Below are positions 18,323 through 27,397 of a DNA stretch of 64,000 bases, in pieces; the first letter of the stretch is position 1; the number at the start of each line of letters is the position of its first letter. The DNA is taken from positions 72,014 through 136,013 of the forward strand of contig VXQP01000081.1 in NCBI GenBank assembly GCA_009838965.1. The letters are read 5' to 3'. The notes beneath the pieces were generated by a model. That model did no database searches. It was not told where the DNA came from and worked only from the letters and a program-made list of their open reading frames with translations. The position numbers and the translations under genes were made by a program. The DNA is from Chloroflexota bacterium. GTDB taxonomy: Bacteria > Chloroflexota > Dehalococcoidia > Lucifugimonadales > Australimonadaceae.

Positions 18323-19477
18323 ATGGTTATGCAAGGCACCGACATGAAGGTGGCGGAGACCCCTACCGGCCAACTCGAAGACTTCCGCATTCCCGACGCC
18401 TACGAGGACTGGCTGGAGAGCGAGGGAGTGATGGTCCACAAGACCTTCTACATCCCCAACTGGCACGAGGTCGAGGTCGGCCCCTGGGAGCGTAAGGGCG
18501 GCGAGGGCGCGGTCGTCCACATCGACAACGCTCTCCTGCCGAACGACCTGCACGTGGTCGACATCAGGCCCGGCGGCAAGTCCGAGCCTGAGCACCACAT
18601 GTACGAGATCAACTTCTACATCGTCTCCGGGCGCGGCGCGACCACCGTCTGGATGGACGAGTCGAGCAAGCAGACGTTCGAGTGGAGGACGGGCTCCCTC
18701 TTCACCATCCCCCTCAACTCCTGGTACCAGCACTTCAACGGCTCCGGCGATGAGAAGGTCCGCTACATGGCCACCACCAACGCTCCGCCGATGATGCGCC
18801 TCTTCCGCGACACGGACTTCATGTTCAACAACGACTTCATGTTCCATTCACGCTACTCGGACGACGAGTCTTGGTTCTCCGGTAATGGCACGCTCTACAA
18901 CAAGCGCATCTGGGAGAGCAACTTCATCCCCAACGCGCCCGACATGGCGCTCTATGGCTGGAAGGAGCGCGGCGCGGGCGGCATCAACGCCATGCTGCAG
19001 ATGGGCAAGAACGACATGGGGAACCACATCTCGGAGTTCCCGATCGGCACCTACAAGAAGGCCCACCGGCACGGCCCCGGCGCACACCTCTTCCTCCTCA
19101 GCGGCGACTCCGGCTTCTCCCTGCTGTGGACCAAGCCCGACCGCTCCGACATGATCAAGTGCGACTGGCAGGTCGGCACCATCGTCATCATCCCGGGTGA
19201 GGGTACCTACCACCAGCACTTCAACTCCGGCACGACGCGCGCCCGCTACATGGCGCTGCGCGACGGCAAGGGCGGTTTCGTCGCGCCGAACACCGCCGCG
19301 GGCGGGGACGTGAGCATGAAGGAGGGCGGCATCCAGGTGGAGTACGAGGACGAGGACCGCGAGATCCACGAGATCTTCGAGGCTGAACTCGCCAGGTCCG
19401 GCGCCCAGTGCAACATGAAGGCCTTCATCCCGTACTGCACCGGCGTCGCAGGCGTTACCGACGAACGAAGGACGTAG
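18323..19477 (+). CDS. Bicupin-domain protein
   Basis: A 384-residue protein with two cupin barrels. The N-terminal cupin carries EPEHHMYEINFYIVSGRG (residues about 93-110) and the C-terminal one KAHRHGPGAHLFLLSGDSG (about 250-268), both suggesting metal-binding His/Glu sets. The start is ATG 18323, five bases after GGGAGG. Similar database entries are sometimes labelled ethanolamine ammonia-lyase-activating protein, a name I would not rely on. A metal-dependent dioxygenase or isomerase acting on a small carboxylate is plausible. The gene stands alone, ending just before a strong hairpin. Confidence 0.85.
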   Translation: MVMQGTDMKVAETPTGQLEDFRIPDAYEDWLESEGVMVHKTFYIPNWHEVEVGPWERKGGEGAVVHIDNALLPNDLHVVDIRPGGKSEPEHHMYEINFYIVSGRGATTVWMDESSKQTFEWRTGSLFTIPLNSWYQHFNGSGDEKVRYMATTNAPPMMRLFRDTDFMFNNDFMFHSRYSDDESWFSGNGTLYNKRIWESNFIPNAPDMALYGWKERGAGGINAMLQMGKNDMGNHISEFPIGTYKKAHRHGPGAHLFLLSGDSGFSLLWTKPDRSDMIKCDWQVGTIVIIPGEGTYHQHFNSGTTRARYMALRDGKGGFVAPNTAAGGDVSMKEGGIQVEYEDEDREIHEIFEAELARSGAQCNMKAFIPYCTGVAGVTDERRT

Positions 19478-19481
19478 GAGT

Positions 19482-19515
19482 GTTCCCCTTCCTGAGGGAT
19501 TGAGGAAGGGGGAAC
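19482..19515 (+). terminator. Hairpin, probable terminator of bicupin gene
   Basis: GTTCCCCTTCCT is followed nine bases later by AGGAAGGGGGAAC, a 12-bp stem with one bulged G. It lies five bases after the bicupin stop and ahead of the lyase ribosome-binding site. There is no real T-run, so intrinsic termination is likely but not certain. An attenuator for the lyase gene is the alternative. Confidence 0.6.
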
Positions 19516-19534
19516 TCGTTGCGCGGAGTGACTG

Positions 19535-22500
19535 GTGCGAGGGTTCCTGCGGAGAGGCCTGGGTATTGCGCTGGCCGCTCTTGTGCTGACAGCGCTGGTG
19601 GCCTGTTCGGGTGATTCCGGGCCTGCACCCACAGAGACTGCCGCGCCGACCACTGCCCCTGCCGTGGGGACTATTGCCACGCCTCTGCCTGACGCTGCGC
19701 AGACGACAGAGCCTGCGCCTTCGGCCGTGCCCGCTGCTACACCGATAGCTGCACTTCCTGACATCGACACGGAAAAGGTGTTCAGCGGCTACTTCGACAT
19801 CGCGAGCGACAGCGGGCCCGGCTCGGAGGTCATCGGCAGGATCAACCTGGAGCGCAACCGAAACGTTGCGAATTCGCCGATACCCGGCGACTACGAGTTC
19901 GTCATCATCGAGGACGACAGTGGCGGCATGTTCGATCTCCGCGCCGAGCGGGACGGCGACGGGCGGCTGTTCGGCGTGTTCAGCATCGCGGAAGGGAAGA
20001 CGGCGGGGACTGGCGACTACTCGCTGCGGATCGAGCTGCGGCAAAGCGCTACCGTGCTGGCGCGCTTCACCGCGCCGGTGACCGTCGCGCGGCAGACCCA
20101 GTGGGATACTTACTACGACCGGGCGGTGGAGTTCGTCGGGAACCAGGGCCGTCTGACCGGTAGGCAGAGCTACAGAGACTCCGAGGTGGCTGCGCTGATC
20201 GCGGAGATCGAGGCGAATGACGGCGCGTTCGAAGGGATGCGGTTCTACGGCGCTACCACCCTCACAGAGTGGGAGGCCATCGGGACGAACAAGCTCGGCA
20301 GGGATCTGCAGGACGCCGCCAACCGCATCGGCGGGCTGGGGCGGGCGTACTCGGAGAGCCGGAAATATGGGCCGTCGGGGCAGGATGCGGACAGGGAACG
20401 GTTGCGGAATGCCATCTATCTCGCGCTCATCGCCTACGTCGACCACTTCCCGCTGGACGACTTCGCCAACTCCGGGGTGGTCCCCTACGGCGACCGCACG
20501 CACCAATGGCTCTACTCAGACCCCATCAGTGGAGCCGCCGTGCTTATATATCGTGATTTGCTCGCTGACCTGCACGATGGCGTCCAACCGGCACGCGACG
20601 CGAAGGAGCGGCTGTTCCGGCTGCTCCAGCACGTCAACTTCGACTTGCCCGACGGCTGGCGTATGCCAACCGACGTGCGCTACTACCTGCCGGACCAACT
20701 GGCGGAGTCGAGCGGCGCGTGGGCGGACGCCAATCGCCATCACCGCATGCGCAGTTGGGCGGCGATGCCGGTGCTCTGGTACGACTACAACCGTCCGCTG
20801 ACGGAGTTGCCGTGGTGGTATGGCGACTACGAGCCGTTCGCGTCGGAGGACACGAGCATCCTGCCGAAGTGGGAGCCGAGTGGCAGTTTCGCCGACCTCC
20901 GAGTCTGGTTGGAGACCAACGCGCGATACGCCGCGCGGTATGGGCAGTCCGGCATATCGCCGGACGGCAGCATCTCCCATCACGTAGGCAGGCGCCAGGA
21001 CTTAGCATTCGGGGCCTACGGCTTCCCGTGGATGACGGGGACCACTTTCGAGGCGGCGAGTCTTCTGGCGGGGACGCCGTGGCAGGTGAGCGACACTGCG
21101 TATAACCAGGCCGCCGACTTCCTCCTGTTCGCCTACCCCCGGCTCATCTACAAGGACGCCATCGACTTCCAGGTGATCGGGCGGGGTCACTACCAGCAGA
21201 GCGCAGCGACGTACGGCTCCGGCAACCTCGCCGGCGGCATCGAGACGCTGTTCGATGCGCGGGGCGTCGGGACTGCCATCGCTCGCGAGCGGGAACTGTC
21301 CGCGCTCCGCGCATCGATGGTCAATGGCACGCATGAGCAGAGCGGCACCACTGCCTTCTGGGTGAACGACTACCTCGTGCACCGGCGCGGCGGCGCGGGC
21401 GAGACCCCGTACTTCACGTCGGTCAAGATGCAGTCTGCCCGGACGCGTGGGGCCGAGAGCTTCAGTAGCAACCAGGGGTTCCACAACGGCAGCGGCGTCC
21501 TGCTGGTGAAGGTGGACGGCGACGAGTACAACGACAGCCGTCAGAGTTGGGACTGGCACGCGCTGCCGGGCGTGACCGAGGAGATGCGCACCGATCCGCT
21601 CCCGAGACAGTCGGACGCCAACGAGTTCAACCCGAACCATTTCGCCGGAGTGGCATCGAACGGCCATTACGGGCTTGCCGCGTTCCGTTATGCCAGCGAC
21701 AACAGGTACACATCGGCGTCGGCGAACAAGGGCTGCTTCTTCACCGAGGGGTACGTCCTGGCGCTGGGCAACAGCGTCAAACGGGAGCGCAACACCAACC
21801 GCGATCACAGGGGGTCTATCGTCACCACGCTCGATCAGGCGGCGTGGGATACGGACATCACCTACCGGCTGAACGGTGCAGGAAGGGACTCCGTGATCCG
21901 CAAGGGCAGGGACATCGACGAATCGTTGTCGATCACCGGCAACAGCTGGTTCCACCAGGACCGCATCGGCTACGTCATCCTGCCTGCAGGAAAGATCGAC
22001 GTTCTGCTTAGGGGCGGCGAGAGCGTGCTCGATAGCAACCCTGAGGACTCCGGCCCCGACGTCTTCCATCTGGCGATAGACCATGGCATCAGGCCCGATG
22101 GCGAGGGCGCTGCGAGTCAGTACGTCTACTTGCTCGTTCCCAACGTGAGCGCCGCAGATATGCCCGCCGTCGTGAACCGCATCGAGCAGCAGTTCGAGAT
22201 AGTCAATACGTCTGCCGTACAGGGGCATCGGTACGCCGATGGCGCTGGGATGCTGATGCAACTGGCGTTCTACGAAGCGGGTGAGGTCACGGTAGGCGGC
22301 ATGGCGGTTGCGGTCGACAAACCCGCGCTGGTGCAGTTGCAGCAGACGGGCGATGGCTGGAACGTCGCCGTACAGGACCCGATGCACCATGCGGACGAAG
22401 CCGCCATAGCCGCATCGGAGCAGTTCCAGCACATCCTCCTTTCGGGCCCCAACCGGATAACGGTCGAAGTGAGCCTGCCGCTCCGCGCGGGGACGTATAG

Positions 22501-22681
22501 GTACGAGACGCAGGGGCCGGACGTACGCTTCGTGGACGGACAGACTGCGAGCGTCGTCAGCAATGGCGGCACCAGCACGCTTACCTTCGAGCTGCCGGAC
22601 AGCTTGGACGCTGCAGCGTACGGCTACAAGGAAGAGCTCTACGCGGGCATGCCTGCCGTGGTGGACGTGCCGTCAGCGTGA
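19535..22681 (+). CDS. Polysaccharide lyase family 8-like lipoprotein
   Basis: A 1048-residue secreted lipoprotein (lipobox ALVAC, then a Thr/Ala/Pro-rich spacer). From about residue 190 there is an (alpha/alpha) toroid-like half. It contains SPDGSISHH (His482/483) and AFGAYG (Tyr495), matching the catalytic His and Tyr region of PL8 enzymes with a three-residue insertion. The beta-sandwich half carries HNGSGVLLVKVDGDEY and DWHALPGVT, close to the PL8 signature. PL8 enzymes beta-eliminate uronate-containing polymers such as hyaluronan, chondroitin or xanthan. GTG 19535 has GGAG six bases upstream. The polymer is unknown, and no sulfatase or other CAZyme is adjacent. Confidence 0.85.
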   Translation: MRGFLRRGLGIALAALVLTALVACSGDSGPAPTETAAPTTAPAVGTIATPLPDAAQTTEPAPSAVPAATPIAALPDIDTEKVFSGYFDIASDSGPGSEVIGRINLERNRNVANSPIPGDYEFVIIEDDSGGMFDLRAERDGDGRLFGVFSIAEGKTAGTGDYSLRIELRQSATVLARFTAPVTVARQTQWDTYYDRAVEFVGNQGRLTGRQSYRDSEVAALIAEIEANDGAFEGMRFYGATTLTEWEAIGTNKLGRDLQDAANRIGGLGRAYSESRKYGPSGQDADRERLRNAIYLALIAYVDHFPLDDFANSGVVPYGDRTHQWLYSDPISGAAVLIYRDLLADLHDGVQPARDAKERLFRLLQHVNFDLPDGWRMPTDVRYYLPDQLAESSGAWADANRHHRMRSWAAMPVLWYDYNRPLTELPWWYGDYEPFASEDTSILPKWEPSGSFADLRVWLETNARYAARYGQSGISPDGSISHHVGRRQDLAFGAYGFPWMTGTTFEAASLLAGTPWQVSDTAYNQAADFLLFAYPRLIYKDAIDFQVIGRGHYQQSAATYGSGNLAGGIETLFDARGVGTAIARERELSALRASMVNGTHEQSGTTAFWVNDYLVHRRGGAGETPYFTSVKMQSARTRGAESFSSNQGFHNGSGVLLVKVDGDEYNDSRQSWDWHALPGVTEEMRTDPLPRQSDANEFNPNHFAGVASNGHYGLAAFRYASDNRYTSASANKGCFFTEGYVLALGNSVKRERNTNRDHRGSIVTTLDQAAWDTDITYRLNGAGRDSVIRKGRDIDESLSITGNSWFHQDRIGYVILPAGKIDVLLRGGESVLDSNPEDSGPDVFHLAIDHGIRPDGEGAASQYVYLLVPNVSAADMPAVVNRIEQQFEIVNTSAVQGHRYADGAGMLMQLAFYEAGEVTVGGMAVAVDKPALVQLQQTGDGWNVAVQDPMHHADEAAIAASEQFQHILLSGPNRITVEVSLPLRAGTYRYETQGPDVRFVDGQTASVVSNGGTSTLTFELPDSLDAAAYGYKEELYAGMPAVVDVPSA

Positions 22682-22690
22682 GTACCACCC

Positions 22691-23128
22691 CTAGGCCCGG
22701 CGAAGCGTGACGACGGGGATCTGTCGATCAGTGGCGGCGTAGTAGATGCCGAAGCGTGGATTGGCCGCGACTACTCTGTCGTAGAGCGCGGTGCGTTCCT
22801 CTCCCTGGGTGATGCGGGCCTCGGCGGTGAAACGCTCGCCACTGGCCTCGACCGAAACGCTCGGGTCGGCTGCGATGTTCAGGTACCACGCGGGATGGCG
22901 GTCCCGGCCGTAGTTCGAAGCGACGATGATGAGGTCGCCGGACTCCTCGAACCGGAAGTACAGCAGAGGCGACGAGCGCGGCTTGCCGCTCTTGCGTCCC
23001 TTGGTCACGAGGATGAGGACCCCTGTACCCTCCAGGCGGCCCAGCAGACGGCCGTTCGAGAGGCGGAACAGGAGCCGGTGCACCGGCACAAAGAACCAGG
23101 CTATGAGGAGGCGTTTCCAGGTCGGCAT
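22691..23128 (-). CDS. DDN-type nitroreductase-family protein (F420/FMN split-barrel)
   Basis: About 145 residues of the deazaflavin-dependent nitroreductase (DDN/Rv3547-like) family. The core TKGRKSGKPRSSPLLYFR and the ...ASNYGRDRHPAWYLNIAADP motif are diagnostic for binding a deazaflavin or similar cofactor. ATG 23128 (MPTWKRLLIAW) is preferred over GTG 23149 because AAGGAG lies seven bases upstream of it. It is divergent from an F420-type luciferase-like enzyme, which hints that this organism uses F420. The physiological substrate is unknown. Confidence 0.88.
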   Translation of the reverse strand: MPTWKRLLIAWFFVPVHRLLFRLSNGRLLGRLEGTGVLILVTKGRKSGKPRSSPLLYFRFEESGDLIIVASNYGRDRHPAWYLNIAADPSVSVEASGERFTAEARITQGEERTALYDRVVAANPRFGIYYAATDRQIPVVTLRRA

Positions 23129-23222
23129 TACTGGCTCCTTACGGGCCACGATTGTACGCGGGAGCGGAGCAGGCTAACCTGTCGCTCCGGTTATTGCAGG
23201 ATGGACAGCGGTCAGGAGGCAC

Positions 23223-24089
23223 ATGCAGCTGGGCGTCGTTTTCCCACAGAACGAGATAGGTGAAGACCCGGGCGCGGTGCGCGCGTTCGCCGAGGCGGCC
23301 GAGGACCTGGGCTACGAGCACCTCATCTTCTACGACCACGTGCTCGGTGCGGACACCGACCGCAGGCCGGACTGGCAGGGCCCGTACTCGCACCGGGACA
23401 CCTTCCACGAACCGATGGTCACCTTCGGCTACCTCGCCGCGCTGACCAGCCGCATCGAGCTCGTTACCGCCGTCATCATCCTGCCGCAACGGCAGACGGC
23501 ACTCCTCGCCAAGCAGGCCGCGCAGGTCGACGTGCTCAGCGGCGGACGGCTCCGGCTGGGGGTCGGCATCGGCTGGAACGACGTCGAGTACGAGGCGCTG
23601 AACGAGAACTTCCACGATCGGGGCAAGCGCTCCGAGGAGCAGGTGGAGCTGCTGCGGGCGCTCTGGACGAACGAGATCGTCGACTTCCAGGGCCGCTGGC
23701 ACAGCATCCCCGGCGCGGGCATCAAACCGTTGCCGGTGCAACGCCCCATCCCCATCTGGTTCGGCGGCGGACGCTCGGACGGCGTGCTGCGCCGTATCGC
23801 CCGCATGGGCGACGGCTGGTTCCCGCAGTTGCAGGCGGACGAGCAGGGCAGGGAGCGGATGGCAGCGTTCCGCAACTTCGTCGCTGAGGCGGGACGCTCC
23901 CAGGACGACGTGGGCGTCGACGCGCGTGTTGCGCTGTCGCGCGGCGGCATCGACGGCGCTCTGCGTGACTGTGAGACATGGACCGGATGGGGCGCGACGC
24001 ACGTCTCATTCAACACGCTGCGCGCGGGACTCGGTTCAGCGGACGAGCACATCGACGCCCTGCGCCGCTTCAAGGAAGCGGCGGGGTAG
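23223..24089 (+). CDS. LLM-class (luciferase-like) F420-dependent oxidoreductase
   Basis: A 288-residue bacterial luciferase-like TIM barrel (F420- or FMN-dependent). Typical motifs are MQLGVVFPQNEIG, AEDLGYEHLIFYDHVLG, LPQRQTALLAKQ and RLRLGVGIGWN followed by FGGGRSDGVLRRIARMGDGW. The ATG has GGAGG five bases upstream. Enzymes of this class oxidise or monooxygenate alcohols, imines or organosulfur compounds. It lies next to a DDN-type protein and upstream of an isochorismatase-fold gene. The exact cofactor is inferred from family resemblance. Confidence 0.92.
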   Translation: MQLGVVFPQNEIGEDPGAVRAFAEAAEDLGYEHLIFYDHVLGADTDRRPDWQGPYSHRDTFHEPMVTFGYLAALTSRIELVTAVIILPQRQTALLAKQAAQVDVLSGGRLRLGVGIGWNDVEYEALNENFHDRGKRSEEQVELLRALWTNEIVDFQGRWHSIPGAGIKPLPVQRPIPIWFGGGRSDGVLRRIARMGDGWFPQLQADEQGRERMAAFRNFVAEAGRSQDDVGVDARVALSRGGIDGALRDCETWTGWGATHVSFNTLRAGLGSADEHIDALRRFKEAAG

Positions 24090-24107
24090 GGTGGCAAAGG
24101 AGAAAAG

Positions 24108-24656
24108 ATGAACATCGCATTGATCATCCTGGACATGGCGAAGGGTTACGGCTGGGTGCCCGGCTCGTACGGCTACGAGATGGTGGCGAACGTGCGGAGG
24201 CTGAAGGATGCCGCGTACGCCGCCGAGGTGCCGGTCATCCACGTCAACTCGATGCGGCGCGAAAGCGACCAGGTCGGCGACTGGTCCCGCATCATGATGA
24301 AGGAGGGTACCGACGCGCTCGATGTCATCCCGGAATTGCAGCCGGTCGACAAGGATACCCTCGTCTACAAGCGCTACCTGAGCGGCTTCTCCCACAACGA
24401 TCTGGACTACGTCCTGCGTACGATGCACCGGGACACGGTCATCATCGCCGGAGCGTCGACCGACAACACGGTGCTCTGGACCTCCGCCGACGCGTTCCAG
24501 CTGCGCTACAAGGTCGTGGTGGTGGAGGACTGCACGATGGTGCACAGGGAGAGCGAGCCGCCGGAGGTGAAGGAATACGCGCTCCGCATCGTCCGCAACG
24601 TCCTTCACAGCGAGGTGCTGCCGCTGGACGAGGTCGTCGCTCGGTATCTGAGCTGA
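24108..24656 (+). CDS. Isochorismatase-fold cysteine hydrolase homologue lacking the catalytic Cys
   Basis: A 182-residue protein of the isochorismatase/nicotinamidase superfamily. The catalytic Asp9 (IILDMAKG) and Lys88 (VYKRYLSGF) are in place, but the nucleophile segment reads GASTDNTVLWTSADAF. Thr121 therefore stands where hydrolytic members carry Cys. Catalysis like that of isochorismatase itself (EntB-type, which uses no Cys nucleophile) is possible, and so is a non-hydrolytic role. It begins 18 bases after the LLM oxidoreductase and is followed five bases later by carbonic anhydrase, so all three are probably co-transcribed. Confidence 0.88.
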   Translation: MNIALIILDMAKGYGWVPGSYGYEMVANVRRLKDAAYAAEVPVIHVNSMRRESDQVGDWSRIMMKEGTDALDVIPELQPVDKDTLVYKRYLSGFSHNDLDYVLRTMHRDTVIIAGASTDNTVLWTSADAFQLRYKVVVVEDCTMVHRESEPPEVKEYALRIVRNVLHSEVLPLDEVVARYLS

Positions 24657-24661
24657 CCGGT

Positions 24662-25321
24662 ATGGAGTGGGGCTACGTGGGGCTGACCGGCCCGGCGCAC
24701 TGGGGCACGCTCGCTCCGGAGTACGCGCCCTGCGCCGAGGGCTTGCAGCAGTCGCCGGTGGACATCACCGGCTACGAGCACGCCGATGCCCCGATGCTGT
24801 CGTTCTCGTACGATGGCGGAGTTAGCGGCGTCGAACTCGTGCGGGGCTCGGCTGTCGTGGAGTTCGCGCCGGGGAGCAGCCTCATGCTCGGAGAACGTCG
24901 CTATGAGCTGCTGTCGGCCCATGCCCATGCGCCTGCCGAGCACACGGTGGACGGCGAGCGGTTCGCGGCCGAGTTGCACGTGGTGCACGAGGACGCCTCC
25001 GGTGACGTGCTCGTGGTCGGCGTCCTCTACCGGATCGGCCCTTCTGACCCTGTCATGCAGGAGATGCTCGAGGAAGCCGTGGGAGAGACGGCGGGCTTCC
25101 TTTCCGGAGCGGCTTTCAGGCCGCGCTCCAGCGCGTTCTTCAACTACACCGGCTCGAAGACGACTCCTCCGTGCCCGGAACCCGTGGAGTGGGTGGTGAT
25201 GCGCGACGCGGCAACGGTGTCGCAGGCGCAGGTGGAGGTGCTCCAGTCGTTGAGCGGCGGGCCGAACAACAGGCCGTTGCAGCCGCTGCGAGGCCGGAGG
25301 ATCGTGCTGGTTGGGGGGTAA
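24662..25321 (+). CDS. Alpha-carbonic anhydrase
   Basis: A 219-residue alpha-type carbonic anhydrase (CO2 hydration). The zinc ligands are His87 and His89 (SAHAHAPAEH) and His106 (AELHVVHED), and the active-site motif GSKTTPPCPEPVEW is intact. The ORF-track frame extends to 23978, but only ATG 24662 begins at the conserved W-x-Y fold start, five bases after the previous stop. There is no signal peptide, unlike most bacterial alpha-CAs, which are exported, so the protein appears cytoplasmic. The start has a poor ribosome-binding site and is probably coupled to the gene before it. Confidence 0.92.
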   Translation: MEWGYVGLTGPAHWGTLAPEYAPCAEGLQQSPVDITGYEHADAPMLSFSYDGGVSGVELVRGSAVVEFAPGSSLMLGERRYELLSAHAHAPAEHTVDGERFAAELHVVHEDASGDVLVVGVLYRIGPSDPVMQEMLEEAVGETAGFLSGAAFRPRSSAFFNYTGSKTTPPCPEPVEWVVMRDAATVSQAQVEVLQSLSGGPNNRPLQPLRGRRIVLVGG

Positions 25322-25328
25322 GCCCTGG

Positions 25329-25871
25329 CTAGTTCAACTGCGGGACGGTGCCGCCGCCGATGATGCCCGGCAGGATGCCCGTCCAGAGCGGGATGTCCAG
25401 CACCAGCCGGAAGATGATGTACAGCGGCAGGCCCGCCGCCACCATGACCCCCACGGCGTAGACGGGGATGAGGCGCGATTCGATGGTGAGGAAAAGCACC
25501 ATGAAGACCGGGATCGCGATATAGAACCCGAAGACGAACGTCATCGCGAAGTAGAGCACGAGCCAGCCGTAGACGATGCCGACGCGCCGCCACGAGCCGG
25601 CCTCCATGCCGCCCGGGCTGGCGCCCGCGTCGTCCTCGGCGGCCTGCGGGGCGTCGTCCTCCGAGACGCCGAACGCCCCCGTCAGCTTGATCAGGCGCGG
25701 CGTCACCTCCGCCAGCACGAGGAAGACGAGCAGCGTGATGGTCGGGATGCCGATGACGAACGCTGTTAACTGCTGCTTGCCCGCGTAGGCTGTCGCACCC
25801 AGGACGATGCTCAGCGCGACGGTGAGCAGGAAGGTGTAGACGCCCAGATTGAAACCGTTGATGCGCGTCAT
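25329..25871 (-). CDS. tctB: Tripartite tricarboxylate transporter small membrane subunit TctB
   Basis: A 180-residue protein with four hydrophobic segments (about residues 12-30, 38-58, 100-130 and 140-165) and an acidic central loop. This is the TctB layout, and it lies directly downstream of tctA. It overlaps tctA by four bases (ATGA). The gene order here is C-A-B rather than the usual C-B-A. With TctA and TctC it would import carboxylates using an ion gradient. Confidence 0.88.
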   Translation of the reverse strand: MTRINGFNLGVYTFLLTVALSIVLGATAYAGKQQLTAFVIGIPTITLLVFLVLAEVTPRLIKLTGAFGVSEDDAPQAAEDDAGASPGGMEAGSWRRVGIVYGWLVLYFAMTFVFGFYIAIPVFMVLFLTIESRLIPVYAVGVMVAAGLPLYIIFRLVLDIPLWTGILPGIIGGGTVPQLN

Positions 25872-27376
25872 GACTCCCCTGCCTTTGGTGCCGGGGCCTT
25901 CCTCGCGGCCTTATACATGGACCATCCGAGCATGAAGAAGATGGCGAGCAGCAGGACGATGGAGACCGGACGCGTGAAGAATATCGAGTAGCCGCCGCCC
26001 GATATCTGGAGCGACTGCGTGAACTTCTCCTCCGCCAGCTGGCCGAGCACGAACCCGATCACCAGCGTGATGAGCGGAAACCCGGCGCGCCGCATCGAGA
26101 AGCCCACGAGGGCCGCGAACACCGCGAGCGCCACGTCCCAGATGTTGCTGCGAACGGCGTAGACGCCGATGAACGAGAGGATGGCAACGAACGGGGCGAT
26201 GTACTTGACCGGCACGAGGCTGATGCGCGCCAGCCACGCGCCGCCGCCAAGGATGATGATGGTCGTCAGCACCTGTGCCGCGATGACTCCCAGGATGATG
26301 GCCCACACGATGTCCAGCCGGTTCACCAGCAAGTCGCGCCCCGGCTGGATCCCGTGCAGCACGAACGCGCCCATCAGGATGACCATCTCGCCGTTGCCGG
26401 GGATACCGAACGTGAGCGTCGGCAGCAGGATGCCGCCATCCTTCGCGTCGTTGGACGACTCGGAGGCGACGACCCCGCCGGCGTAGCCGGTGCCGAACAG
26501 TTCCGGCGTCTTGGACGCCTGTTTGGCTGTGGAGTAGGAGAGGAAATTCGCCACCGCGCCTCCGGCGCCGGGGATCGCCCCGATGACCGTCCCGATGACG
26601 GAGCCGCGCAGCAGGATCGCCTTGTACTGGAATACCTCCACGGCGCCGCGCATGATCTGCCGGAAGCCGCCGAGGTTGACGCTGGCGTCCCGCGCGATGG
26701 AGCCGCCGCGCGACGTGTAGACGATGAGCTCACTCAGTGCGAAGAAGCCGATGACCAGCGGCACGATCTCGATGCCGTCCCACAGGTACTCGCTGCCGAG
26801 CGTGTAGCGCCGCACGCCGAACACCGGGCTGAACCCGATGAGCGCGATGAGGATGCCGACGCCGCCCGCGGCGAGTCCCTTCATCATGTTCTGCCGCGAG
26901 GCGAACGTCACGGCGATGAGGCCCAGGATGATGAGCCAGAAGAAGTCCGGCGGAGTGAACGCCCGCAGCATGATCTCCGCCAGCGGCAGCAGCGCCGCCA
27001 GCACGACGATGCTGAACAGCGTGCCGAGCGCCGACGCCGTGGCAGCCAGCCCTATGGCGCGTCCGCCCTCGCCTCGCCGCGTCATCGGGAAACCGTCGAA
27101 CGTCGTGCAGACGTTCGCTATCGTTCCCGGCGTGTTGAGCAGGATGGCGGGCACGCCGCCGCCCGTGCTCGCGGTGCCGATGATGCCCGCGAACACGTAC
27201 ATCGCGATGATGGGGTCCCACCCGAACGTGAACGGCAGGATCAGCGTCATGGCGATGACGCTGCCGAGACCGGGAATCACCCCGAACAGGACGCCGAGCG
27301 TCGTGCCCAGGATGATCGCCCCGATCACGGCGGGGTTGCCCATCCCCGCGAGGCCGTCGAGGAACGCCTCGAACAT
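25868..27376 (-). CDS. tctA: Tripartite tricarboxylate transporter large membrane subunit TctA
   Basis: A 502-residue TctA permease with about 12 helices. Family signatures include ILGTTLGVLFGVIPGLGS near the N-terminus, PAILLNTPGTIANVCTTFDG, and the second internal repeat VIGTVIGAIPGAGGAVANFL. GGGAGG lies upstream of ATG 27376. It follows tctC by about 20 bases. The substrate is set by TctC and is unknown; the neighbouring amidohydrolase suggests an organic acid that the local enzymes process. Confidence 0.95.
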   Translation of the reverse strand: MFEAFLDGLAGMGNPAVIGAIILGTTLGVLFGVIPGLGSVIAMTLILPFTFGWDPIIAMYVFAGIIGTASTGGGVPAILLNTPGTIANVCTTFDGFPMTRRGEGGRAIGLAATASALGTLFSIVVLAALLPLAEIMLRAFTPPDFFWLIILGLIAVTFASRQNMMKGLAAGGVGILIALIGFSPVFGVRRYTLGSEYLWDGIEIVPLVIGFFALSELIVYTSRGGSIARDASVNLGGFRQIMRGAVEVFQYKAILLRGSVIGTVIGAIPGAGGAVANFLSYSTAKQASKTPELFGTGYAGGVVASESSNDAKDGGILLPTLTFGIPGNGEMVILMGAFVLHGIQPGRDLLVNRLDIVWAIILGVIAAQVLTTIIILGGGAWLARISLVPVKYIAPFVAILSFIGVYAVRSNIWDVALAVFAALVGFSMRRAGFPLITLVIGFVLGQLAEEKFTQSLQISGGGYSIFFTRPVSIVLLLAIFFMLGWSMYKAARKAPAPKAGES

Positions 27377-27397
27377 AGGTCTGTCGGGCCTCCCTCG

